Shown one piece after another: positions 10,455 to 19,231 of a stretch of 64,000 nucleotides of DNA. Below the pieces are notes generated by a model. It saw only the letters and a list, made by a program, of their open reading frames with translations, searched no databases and was not told the origin of the DNA. Source of the DNA: an uncultured SAR86 cluster bacterium (lineage in GTDB: Bacteria; Pseudomonadota; Gammaproteobacteria; Magnimaribacterales; AG-339-G14); NCBI GenBank assembly GCA_902570035.1, contig CACFWO010000005.1, forward strand, positions 1 through 64,000, read 5' to 3'. Numbering within the stretch: position 1 is the first letter of the stretch; the number at the start of each line of letters is the position of its first letter. The position numbers and the translations under genes were made by a program.

Positions 10455-12098
10455 TCAACTCTCCCTTTCTTGAGTGTAATTATCTTGAAGATTTCTCATT
10501 TCCTTAGAAAGAAGAAAAATGGCAATTAGATTTGGTAATGCAGCCGCAGCAACAGTAATCAGTGCAAAATTCCATATGATTTCTGTATCAATCCAACCTG
10601 TGCCAACAATAAAAAAAGCTGACATATAGACGATCCTATATAGAAAAACGTATTTTTTACCGAACAAATAAATTGTGCATCGATCTCCGTAGTAAGACCA
10701 TGACACCACTGTGCTGAAAGCAAACAACAAGAGACCTAAGGTGACAATGTATTCTCCATAATCGCCAAAGAAACCTTTGTTGAATGCTTTACTGGTCAGT
10801 ACAGCAGATTTAACTAAAGATTTTCCAACGATATCTACATCAGATGAAACTAGGCCATCTTTTAAGATAATTTCACCGTTAAATAGATTTTCATTTTCAT
10901 AGATAAGGATATCTTCTGCGAATGATCTATTATTTATAAATGTATAATTTCCCTCAACTCTTCCAGACTTAATGTTTATTTCTCCGGAATAAAGGTTGAT
11001 GGAATTATTATTTCCTTGAAAGAAATCGATTAGTTCTTCCGAGTCAGTTTCATCAATTCTTCCCTCTAGAATAAAAAAAGTTGTTCTTTCAAATTTGTTT
11101 TCATATTTCTCTATCCAGGCGCCTGAAGAAAGGATAACCAGACCGGTGAGGGTACAGATTACAATGGTGTCAATAAAAGGCTCGAGTATAGAGACAAAAC
11201 CTTCCTCGATAGATTCTTTCGTTTTTGAAGTAGCATGTGCAATAGGCGCTGAACCTTGCCCCGCCTCGTTTGAATATAACCCTCTCGCAACTCCATAATT
11301 GAAAGCCGTCGCTATGCTTGCACCTAAAAATCCACCGACTACCGACGTTCCCGTAAAGATATCGCTGAATATCATTTGAAAAGTAGGAAGGATATTTTCA
11401 TAGTTATAAAAAATAACACTTAGTGCGCCAATAAAATAAATTGTAGCCATTGTTGGCACAATGGAAGCGGCAACCGAAGCTATTCTTTTTAGTCCCCCAA
11501 TTATCACTAGTCCAACTAGGATAGTCATAACGATAGACGTTGTAAGATTAGGGATAGAAAAACTGGAAAATAACGTACTGCTAATATTATCTATTTGGGG
11601 CATCATCCCTGAGCCAAATGTAGTGACTAATAAACAAAACGCAAAGATAATTCCCAACCATTTAGACTTTAAGCCATTTTGCATATAATACATTGGACCA
11701 CCGGCAATAGATCCATCTTTCAACGTGATCCTATATTTATGGGCTAAAGATACCTCAACATATTTAGTAGTCATTCCTAAGAATGCAGTAATCCACATCC
11801 AAAAAAGTGCAGCGGGTCCACCAATGAAGATTGCCATTGCCACTCCTCCAATGTTTCCGGTTCCAACTGTTCCTGATAAAGCAGTGCTTAAGGCTTGAAA
11901 AGGTGTGGTTTCTCCTTTGTTATCTTTATATTTATTTCCAGAAAAAAGAATTTTCCAAGCTCTGTTAAAAAAAATGATTTGTGGGAATTTAAGATAGAAA
12001 GTAAAAAAAATACCTGTTCCCAAAAGTAAAGCTGGAAACCACGGAGAGCTACCAAAGTAACTATCTATCAGCAGAATTGCTGAATTTATCGAATCCAC
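10455..12098 (-). CDS. Sodium:alanine symporter family (AGCS) transporter with ~95-aa soluble insertion
   Basis: GTVGTGNIGGVAMAIFIGGPAALFWMW, SNEAGQGSAPIAHA, GEYIVTLGLLLFAFSTVVSWSYYGDRC are AGCS signatures. Confidence 0.92.
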   Translation of the reverse strand: MDSINSAILLIDSYFGSSPWFPALLLGTGIFFTFYLKFPQIIFFNRAWKILFSGNKYKDNKGETTPFQALSTALSGTVGTGNIGGVAMAIFIGGPAALFWMWITAFLGMTTKYVEVSLAHKYRITLKDGSIAGGPMYYMQNGLKSKWLGIIFAFCLLVTTFGSGMMPQIDNISSTLFSSFSIPNLTTSIVMTILVGLVIIGGLKRIASVAASIVPTMATIYFIGALSVIFYNYENILPTFQMIFSDIFTGTSVVGGFLGASIATAFNYGVARGLYSNEAGQGSAPIAHATSKTKESIEEGFVSILEPFIDTIVICTLTGLVILSSGAWIEKYENKFERTTFFILEGRIDETDSEELIDFFQGNNNSINLYSGEINIKSGRVEGNYTFINNRSFAEDILIYENENLFNGEIILKDGLVSSDVDIVGKSLVKSAVLTSKAFNKGFFGDYGEYIVTLGLLLFAFSTVVSWSYYGDRCTIYLFGKKYVFLYRIVYMSAFFIVGTGWIDTEIIWNFALITVAAAALPNLIAIFLLSKEMRNLQDNYTQERES

Positions 12099-12100
12099 TG

Positions 12101-12331
12101 CTAAATAGCTTTAGTCTGAACGTATTGATTAAATTCTTGATAGCCACCAACTAACTCTCCATCAACAATAATTTGAGGAAAAGTTCTGGCATTTGGAAAT
12201 TTTTCTGTGAATTCTTCTCGATTGAAATCTTCATCAAGCATATATTTTTTAAATTCTAAATCCTTTGTTTCGCATATTTGAACGGCTGCATCGCAGAATG
12301 GGCATTGTGGTTTTGACCAAATTTCTATCAT
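12101..12331 (-). CDS. Glutaredoxin (GrxC-like dithiol)
   Basis: IWSKPQCPFCDAAV active site CPFC, TFPQIIVDGELVGGYQEF. Confidence 0.88.
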   Translation of the reverse strand: MIEIWSKPQCPFCDAAVQICETKDLEFKKYMLDEDFNREEFTEKFPNARTFPQIIVDGELVGGYQEFNQYVQTKAI

Positions 12332-12355
12332 AATGTCTCCTACATTTATTATTCT

Positions 12356-13042
12356 ATGATTCTAAACGCTATCACATCAGGCTTCACATTATATTTTAAT
12401 AATTTTTTAACTTTTTCTAAGATATTTTTAATTCCAATCCTGTTTATTGGTCTGCTTTCTACTGCTGCAGATTATTTATTCTCTTTAGGAGAGGATTACT
12501 TTGTTGTTGCTGCATTGATTCTAATTTTTCAAGTTATTTTCTTGACTCCTCTGTATACCGGCATGGCAATCTTAATAGGTAGAGATTTAAGAAATGGATC
12601 TCTAAATAAACTCATCGGCTATGTGATAGTTGCAGCCCAACTAGCTTTAAAGATTTTCATTCTTCAAGTAATCATTGGAATTATGACAATCATAGGTTTA
12701 GTTTTATTTATTATTCCTGGTCTTTATATCCAATTTAGATTTACTTACTCAGTCTATTACTTAGTCTTGGAAGGAAATTCTATCTTAGGTTCTTTAGACA
12801 ATTTATGGAATGAATCTAGAGAAGTTCACTGGTCTTTATTCAACGCAGGAGTTTTATTGACTCTTATAACGATTTCTTTTGTTTTGATTCTTTATGCAAT
12901 TTTAGGAATATCGTCTCAAGATGAAATGTCAGTAGTTTTAAGCTTTATTGGTAATTGCATTACTATCTACTTACAAATGATTCTAGTAGCTTTCCCTGTG
13001 TATTCAATTTACCAATTAATTCTTAAAAAAATCAGTAGCTAA
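12356..13042 (+). CDS. Multispanning membrane protein, possibly YciC/UPF0259-like
   Basis: Multiple hydrophobic helices; weak family assignment. Confidence 0.6.
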   Translation: MILNAITSGFTLYFNNFLTFSKIFLIPILFIGLLSTAADYLFSLGEDYFVVAALILIFQVIFLTPLYTGMAILIGRDLRNGSLNKLIGYVIVAAQLALKIFILQVIIGIMTIIGLVLFIIPGLYIQFRFTYSVYYLVLEGNSILGSLDNLWNESREVHWSLFNAGVLLTLITISFVLILYAILGISSQDEMSVVLSFIGNCITIYLQMILVAFPVYSIYQLILKKISS

Positions 13043-13919
13043 TTGCAGCAGTTTGAAAATCATAGTTAAGATTTTCATTTGTCTGCAAGGAATTTATCAC
13101 GGGTAAAATTTCATCATAAAGACATATCAATGTGTGTGTATCTAAAGTATTTTTAATCTCTTTGGAAAGTTGAGCAAATGGAGTATCGCTTAAAGTTTCT
13201 GTGAAATGAATGAGAATGCTTTCTTCAATTATTTTTGATAACCAATTAAGCTTTATCAGCAGGTTATCCTTGTCTTTATCTTTGATTAAGTAGTTGATTA
13301 TCTCCCTCCCCTTTAATGAGACCAAATTATCAAACAATCTCATGACTTCTTCTTTGTTCCAGCATTCTTCTGGGTAATCATTTTCATTGATGTCGATAAA
13401 TCCATCATTATTTGAATCACGATTCAGTCTATGCATTTCAGGATTAAGTTTGTAGTGTGTCAATCTACTTAAAACTGTTGGCTTAAGTCTGTAAGGTAAA
13501 GAAGTAGTTAAAATAAACTTTAAATTTTCCGGCGGCTCTTCCAATGACTTCAATAAAGTATCTTGTGCAAAAAAATTTAACTTATCAGCTCTAAGGATTA
13601 ATACAATTTTTTTATTGGCAATTAATGGGGTCGAATATATAAAATCTGATGCTTCTCTGATCTGTTTAATTTGAATTTGTGTCCTGTCTTTAGAACGCTC
13701 AATTACTTTGATGTCGGGATGAGAATTAGCAGAAAATAAATTACATGAATGACAATTATTACAAAACAAATTATTTTTTTTGGTATCTTTACACAAAAAA
13801 GATTGAGCAACGTGCAATGCAATTTTTTCTGGTTGTGATATTGAATTTCCAGACAGAAGGAATGAAGAAGCGCTGCTCATAAAAATTAAATTAATCAGAT
13901 TTTCTAAGTCCTTAGTCAT
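13032..13919 (-). CDS. holB: DNA polymerase III subunit delta'
   Basis: CKDTKKNNLFCNNCHSCNLF zinc module, NSHPDIKVIE, DTLLKSLEEPPENLKFILTTS; directly downstream of tmk. Confidence 0.9.
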   Translation of the reverse strand: MTKDLENLINLIFMSSASSFLLSGNSISQPEKIALHVAQSFLCKDTKKNNLFCNNCHSCNLFSANSHPDIKVIERSKDRTQIQIKQIREASDFIYSTPLIANKKIVLILRADKLNFFAQDTLLKSLEEPPENLKFILTTSLPYRLKPTVLSRLTHYKLNPEMHRLNRDSNNDGFIDINENDYPEECWNKEEVMRLFDNLVSLKGREIINYLIKDKDKDNLLIKLNWLSKIIEESILIHFTETLSDTPFAQLSKEIKNTLDTHTLICLYDEILPVINSLQTNENLNYDFQTAAISY

Positions 13920-13920
13920 T

Positions 13921-14514
13921 TCAAAAAAGTTTATTGATAACTGATTGAAGAATTTTGTCAGGCTCTTGTTCAGCGTCTACGGTAATGAACCTATCAGGAT
14001 TATCGCCTGCAGCATCTAAGAAACTTTTCCTTACCCTTTTATGGAACTCTGTATTCTCTGATTCAAATCTATCAAGTTCATTTCTTGTGGAAGCTCTTTT
14101 CAAACCTTCTTCCGGACTAATATCTAACAGAATAGTTCTGTCAGGTAACATTATTTCTGTTTGACTGACTAAATTATCAATGATCTTTTTGGGGATACCT
14201 CTGCCAGCCCCTTGGTAGGCATAAGTTGAATCAATATATCGATCTGTAATGACAATTTTTCCTGCTTCTAGAGATGGCTTTATTACTTTATCTAGATGAT
14301 CCAATCTATCAGAGAACATCAATAAAAGTTCTGTTAATGGACTAATTTGTTGCTTTTTGTCTAAAAGAATTGAGCGAAGGATTTTCCCTATTGAGGTACT
14401 GCCTGGCTCCTTAGTGATTACGTAATCAATATTTCTTTCTTGAAGGTGCTGATCTAGACCATTTACTAGAGTTGATTTTCCACATCCTTCAATACCTTCT
14501 ACGCTAATAAACAT
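13921..14514 (-). CDS. tmk: Thymidylate kinase
   Basis: FISVEGIEGCGKSTLV P-loop, TKEPGST, ITDRYIDSTYAYQGAGRG. Confidence 0.96.
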   Translation of the reverse strand: MFISVEGIEGCGKSTLVNGLDQHLQERNIDYVITKEPGSTSIGKILRSILLDKKQQISPLTELLLMFSDRLDHLDKVIKPSLEAGKIVITDRYIDSTYAYQGAGRGIPKKIIDNLVSQTEIMLPDRTILLDISPEEGLKRASTRNELDRFESENTEFHKRVRKSFLDAAGDNPDRFITVDAEQEPDKILQSVINKLF

Positions 14515-14545
14515 TCAGTGAAGTTTATCAAACTAAAAGATTATT

Positions 14546-15475
14546 CTATTGATATTTTTTTATAGCTTCTTTGTGCTCATCGTATGTTTCAGAAAAATGA
14601 TGAGCACATCTATCTTTCGCAACAAAGTATAGAAAGCTATGTATATCGGGGTTTGATGCTGCCCTTATAGCTGATTCAGATGGATTTGATATAGGCATGG
14701 GAGGTAATCCTTTATTTGTATATGTATTGAAAGGAGTATCTTTCCTTAAATGATGCTTTTTAATATCTCCATCAAAATCCTCAATGCCATAAATTACCGA
14801 AGAATCAATTTGCAGAGGCATATTTAAACGTAGCCTGTTATAAATAACGCCTGCTACTTTCTTATGCTCATTAGGACACGCCTCTTTTTCTAATAAGGAT
14901 GCTAGAACTAAAAGTTCTTGGGGTTCTTGCAAAGAAACATAAGGAGTTCTTGAATTCCAGTATTTTTCTAAAAGACCGTCTTGAGTAAGGATTGCTTCTA
15001 AAAAGACATCTTCACTATCTTCAACGCTTGAGTAGTAGTAGGTATTTGGATGGAATCTCCCTTCAAGGGCATGGATGTTTGTTTTATCAAATTTAATTCC
15101 ATTGATTTTTAAAGAAACTGGTACGTTCGATCCATCTAGTATTGAGCTAATAGTGGAACCTTCAGGGATTCTATATTTTCGAAAATGGGTATCTGATGAA
15201 ATTATTTTTGTTAAAACAGAGAAAAGATTCTCATGTTTTCTAATCAAATAATCTCCGTAAGTGATATTTTTGTCTAAAGATGTGTATTGAAGGATAACCG
15301 TAACAAATGAGGGAACGGTTACATCTATGTTTTCTAGGTTATCAATGATCTTTAAATAAGAATCTCCTTTTTTAATTTCAAAAATTAAATCTTCTTTGAT
15401 TTCAGATGGTTTTATAAATAAAAATATGCTGAATAAAATATTTATAAAAGAAACTGTAAGTAAAAGTCTTATCAC
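14546..15475 (-). CDS. mltG: Endolytic murein transglycosylase MltG (YceG)
   Basis: LEGRFHPNTYYY, LLVLASLLEKEA, VAGVIYNRLRLNMPLQIDSSVIYG. Confidence 0.94.
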   Translation of the reverse strand: MIRLLLTVSFINILFSIFLFIKPSEIKEDLIFEIKKGDSYLKIIDNLENIDVTVPSFVTVILQYTSLDKNITYGDYLIRKHENLFSVLTKIISSDTHFRKYRIPEGSTISSILDGSNVPVSLKINGIKFDKTNIHALEGRFHPNTYYYSSVEDSEDVFLEAILTQDGLLEKYWNSRTPYVSLQEPQELLVLASLLEKEACPNEHKKVAGVIYNRLRLNMPLQIDSSVIYGIEDFDGDIKKHHLRKDTPFNTYTNKGLPPMPISNPSESAIRAASNPDIHSFLYFVAKDRCAHHFSETYDEHKEAIKKYQ

Positions 15476-16720
15476 CTATATTTTTGAGAACACTAAAGAT
15501 GCGTTCGTTCCACCAAAACCAAATGAATTATTCAGAACATAGCTAATTTCTTTTTCTTGAGATTCATTAGCAACATAGTTAAGTTTTGGAGCATCTGCGT
15601 CAAGATTATCAAGATTTATAGTTGGAGGGAGACGATTATCTCTGAGACTTAGAATAGAAAAAATAGATTCAATTGCACCCGCTGCACCTAAAAGATGACC
15701 CGACATGGACTTTGTAGATGAGACAGCAATTTGTTCTTTAGAAGTAGAAAAAATATCAGCTATCGCGTTTGCTTCAATGATATCTCCTAAAGGTGTAGAT
15801 GTTCCATGAGCATTTATATAGTCAATTTTAGAGCTATCTAAATCTGCATCCTTTAATGCTGAAATCATTGCCTGTTTCGCACCTTTCCCGTCTTCAGCAG
15901 GAGCTGTCATATGAAAAGCATCAGAACTCATTCCAAATCCTGATACTTCTGCATAGATATTTGCAGATCTTGCTTTAGCATGCTCGTATTCTTCCAATAC
16001 TAAAACACCTGCACCATCGCCTAAAACAAAACCATCTCTATCTTTATCCCACGGTCTGCTGGCTTTTGTAGGATTTGCGTTATTTGTAGATAAAGCTGTT
16101 AATGCCGAAAACCCTCCCAAACCAAGCGGAGTGATAGCCATCTCTGATCCGCCGGTGATCATGACATCGCAATCACCATGTGAAATCGACCTAGCGGAAA
16201 ATCCAATGCTGTGATTTCCGCTGGAACAAGCTGTAACAATAGACAAATTAGGGCCGTGCAATCCAAATTCTATGGAGACCAAGCCAGAAACCATATTTAC
16301 GATAGCTCCTGGAACAAAAAATGGTGAAATCTTTCTAGGACCTCTCTTATCTAAAGTAAGAGCATTTTTTTCAATGGTATCTAAACCACCGATGCCGGAT
16401 CCTATCGAGACTCCTATTCTCGAAGAATCGATGGAATTTAGCTCCAAGCCAGAATTTTCAATTGCATGTTTGGAAGCAACTAATCCATATTGAACAAATT
16501 CATCAACTCTTCGCTTAGTCTTTACATCCAAATGATTTACATCATCAAAGTTTTCTACTGGAGCAGCAAATTTGGTTGGGTAATCTGTTACATCGAATTT
16601 AGTTACGGTCTTAGCGCCGCTTTTACCGGCTAAAATATTTTGCCATGTTGTTTCTAGTTCATTACCCAGTGGGGAAATGATACCCATGCCTGTAACTACA
16701 ACTCTACGAGATGCGGACAT
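15476..16720 (-). CDS. fabF: Beta-ketoacyl-ACP synthase II
   Basis: RRVVVTGMGIISPLGN, VTACSSGNHSIG, NAHGTSTPLGD, STKSMSGHLLGAAGA. Confidence 0.96.
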   Translation of the reverse strand: MSASRRVVVTGMGIISPLGNELETTWQNILAGKSGAKTVTKFDVTDYPTKFAAPVENFDDVNHLDVKTKRRVDEFVQYGLVASKHAIENSGLELNSIDSSRIGVSIGSGIGGLDTIEKNALTLDKRGPRKISPFFVPGAIVNMVSGLVSIEFGLHGPNLSIVTACSSGNHSIGFSARSISHGDCDVMITGGSEMAITPLGLGGFSALTALSTNNANPTKASRPWDKDRDGFVLGDGAGVLVLEEYEHAKARSANIYAEVSGFGMSSDAFHMTAPAEDGKGAKQAMISALKDADLDSSKIDYINAHGTSTPLGDIIEANAIADIFSTSKEQIAVSSTKSMSGHLLGAAGAIESIFSILSLRDNRLPPTINLDNLDADAPKLNYVANESQEKEISYVLNNSFGFGGTNASLVFSKI

Positions 16721-16738
16721 GAGAGAAATTGAATGGAA

Positions 16739-16972
16739 TTAAGATGCAGATTCTATGTAACTGATAGCATCTTGAACAGTTGCTATTTTCTCAGCTTCTT
16801 CATCAGGAATTTCAATTTCAAATTCCTCTTCAAAAGCCATTACAAGTTCAACAGTATCAAGTGAATCTGCTCCTAAATCGTCTATAAAAGAAGCTGTTGT
16901 AGTAACTTCTTCTTCACTTACGCCTAATTGTTCGCAAACAATTCTCTGTACTCTTTCTTGTGTGCTGCTCAT
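16739..16972 (-). CDS. acpP: Acyl carrier protein
   Basis: [33 protein letters not shown]. Confidence 0.97.
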   Translation of the reverse strand: MSSTQERVQRIVCEQLGVSEEEVTTTASFIDDLGADSLDTVELVMAFEEEFEIEIPDEEAEKIATVQDAISYIESAS

Positions 16973-17049
16973 AAATACCTCTTTAAGGTTTGAAAGTTTT
17001 CGAATTATATACCTAGAAGATAAGTTTTTTAATTTTTTTTATGCATAAC

Positions 17050-17784
17050 CTACATATAAAGTCCACCATTTATATGAATGGTCTGACCAGTAATGTAATT
17101 TGCTTCATCAGAAGATAGAAAATAAATTAAATCAGCTACATCTTCGGTAGAACCTAGCCTTCCTAGAGGAATTTGGTCTGACATAAACTTTAAAGTATCT
17201 TCATCCATACCTTTGATCATATCTGTCTCTATGAAACCTGGAGCAACGCAATTAACAGTTATATTCCTCGGCGCCAATTCCCTGGCTAAAGACCTTGAAA
17301 ATGCTTCTAAACCTGATTTTGCAGCTGCGTAATTAGCTTGCCCCTTATTTCCAATTGCTGCTGAAGTAGAAGAAATATTAATAATTCTTCCAGATTTATT
17401 TTTCACCATTTTTTTTGAAAAAAATTTCAGTAAAGAAAAAACAGAGCTTAGATGAACCTGAATTACCTCATCCCACTCTATATCTTTCATCCTCAGAAAA
17501 ATATTATCTCTTGTTATACCGGCATTATTGACGACAATCTCTGGATTGATACCTTTATTCTTCAACGTATCAAATAAATTTTCAATTGATTGCTTATCAG
17601 AAAGATCAAGTTGTATTCCAAAGCCTCCTCCAGATGATTCGGATAAGATTCCATTTATAACATTAACGCCTTCCTCAGAAGTAGCCGTTCCGATCACAGG
17701 AAACCCTTTAGAAGAAAATAACTTCAGTATGCTTTGACCAATGCCTCTCGAAGCACCGGACACAAAAACATGTTGAGAATTCAA
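17050..17784 (-). CDS. fabG: 3-oxoacyl-ACP reductase
   Basis: GASRGIGQSI, NNAGITRDNIFLRM, YAAAKSG, ITGQTIHINGGLYM. Confidence 0.95.
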   Translation of the reverse strand: MNSQHVFVSGASRGIGQSILKLFSSKGFPVIGTATSEEGVNVINGILSESSGGGFGIQLDLSDKQSIENLFDTLKNKGINPEIVVNNAGITRDNIFLRMKDIEWDEVIQVHLSSVFSLLKFFSKKMVKNKSGRIINISSTSAAIGNKGQANYAAAKSGLEAFSRSLARELAPRNITVNCVAPGFIETDMIKGMDEDTLKFMSDQIPLGRLGSTEDVADLIYFLSSDEANYITGQTIHINGGLYM

Positions 17785-17791
17785 AACTTAA

Positions 17792-18001
17792 CTATTCAGG
17801 AGTATTTTGTTCTTCAGTGTCTTCTTTGATTTTTACTTCCATTACCTTCTTGCCTTTATAAAAACCATCTGAAGTCATGACATGACGCTGATGACGTTCT
17901 CCTGAAACCTGATCGGTAGATAAGGTTGTATTTTTTAGAGCATTGTGGGACCTACGTGCTCCTCTTCTTGCTCTAGATACTTTACTTTTTTGTACTGCCA
18001 T
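17792..18001 (-). CDS. rpmF: 50S ribosomal protein L32
   Basis: [22 protein letters not shown]. Confidence 0.95.
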   Translation of the reverse strand: MAVQKSKVSRARRGARRSHNALKNTTLSTDQVSGERHQRHVMTSDGFYKGKKVMEVKIKEDTEEQNTPE

Positions 18002-18040
18002 AATTAAAGAATGGGATTCTAGATGAAATTTCGTTTCCCA

Positions 18041-18952
18041 TCAAACTTCAAAAGGATGAAAAAAAGAATTTGGTACTTTGCTGGTGATTTTCAGATCCTT
18101 CTCTAAAATCTCTAAGCTTGAACAATGTAGATACATTCTTTTCTCCATTTCGCTATTTAAGGTCATTGAGGAATATTTTAAATCTCCTACTATCGGAAAA
18201 CCACTGGCACTGGTATGCACTCTGATTTGATGAGTTCTACCTGTCTCTAAGCTGCATTCTAGTAAAGAAAAGTATTCATTAAATTTAATCAGTTTAAAGT
18301 TTGTTGCTGAATATTTTCCATCTTCAGAAACGATTGTCTTTTTTAAATTTTCGTTCTTATTAACTTTCAATGGCAGTCTAATGTTATTGAGTTTCTTTGG
18401 CCATGAGCCATGAATCAAGCAATGATATTTTTTAGTTATTTGATTTGATCTAATAAACGAATTGTAAAGACGAGTGCTTTGTTTATTCTTTGCTACTATG
18501 ATGCAACCTGATGTTGCTTTATCTAACCTGTGAACAAGTTGAGCGTCTCTATAATCCTTTCCAAAGTTTCTGACAATTTCAATTAATCCGATACTTACTC
18601 TTGAGCCTCCGTGAACGGCTAATTTATGCTTTTTATTAATAACTAATATTTCTCCATCTTCATAAATTACTTGTCCCTTAATTTCCTCTATGAGTCCTTT
18701 TTCTGGAGAACTTAAATTAGATTTTTTAGTCAAGAATAAGGGGGGAATCCTTATTTTATCGCCTATGGAAAGTTTAAAATGAGGTTTTACTCTGGAGCCG
18801 TTTATTCTCACTTCTCCTTTTCTGATAATGGAATAAATTTTTGATTTGGGTAAATCTTTGAATTTTCCTAATAAAAAATTATCTACTCTTTGATTTAAAG
18901 AATTTGCACCTATTTCTTCTAAGGAAACCTTTGTAAAGCTATCTTCTGTCAA
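18041..18952 (-). CDS. rluC: Ribosomal large subunit pseudouridine synthase C family
   Basis: S4-like N-terminus, LVHRLDKATSGCIIVAKN, LETGRTHQIRVH; divergent from rne as in E. coli. Confidence 0.92.
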   Translation of the reverse strand: MTEDSFTKVSLEEIGANSLNQRVDNFLLGKFKDLPKSKIYSIIRKGEVRINGSRVKPHFKLSIGDKIRIPPLFLTKKSNLSSPEKGLIEEIKGQVIYEDGEILVINKKHKLAVHGGSRVSIGLIEIVRNFGKDYRDAQLVHRLDKATSGCIIVAKNKQSTRLYNSFIRSNQITKKYHCLIHGSWPKKLNNIRLPLKVNKNENLKKTIVSEDGKYSATNFKLIKFNEYFSLLECSLETGRTHQIRVHTSASGFPIVGDLKYSSMTLNSEMEKRMYLHCSSLEILEKDLKITSKVPNSFFHPFEV

Positions 18953-19007
18953 TTTCTTAAGCGGAATTATTTTTAAATATCCTATTAATGTGGTAGTTTA
19001 GCTTCTT

Positions 19008-19197
19008 TTTTAGGAGATAAAACATAGCAATGTTGTTCTTTATCTTTATTTTTAATCTCCTAAATACATATATTTTTCAAGGATAAAGAATTTTTTGCAT
19101 GTTAAACAAAAGAGTTTTATAAGAACAATTAATATTTTTTCAGGTCAGTAGACGTAAATCCTGAAAATCTCACATTTTTGAAGTCATTGCTGACTTT
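19008..19197 (+). promoter_or_regulatory. Structured 5' leader of rne: three inverted repeats
   Basis: TTTAGGAGAT...ATCTCCTAAA (19010-19064), TTTTCAGG...CCTGAAAA (19137-19167), AAGTCATTGCTGACTT (19181-19196). Confidence 0.5.
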
Positions 19198-19231
19198 TAA
19201 TTACTTATAAAACATTTTTTTCGAGGTACAT

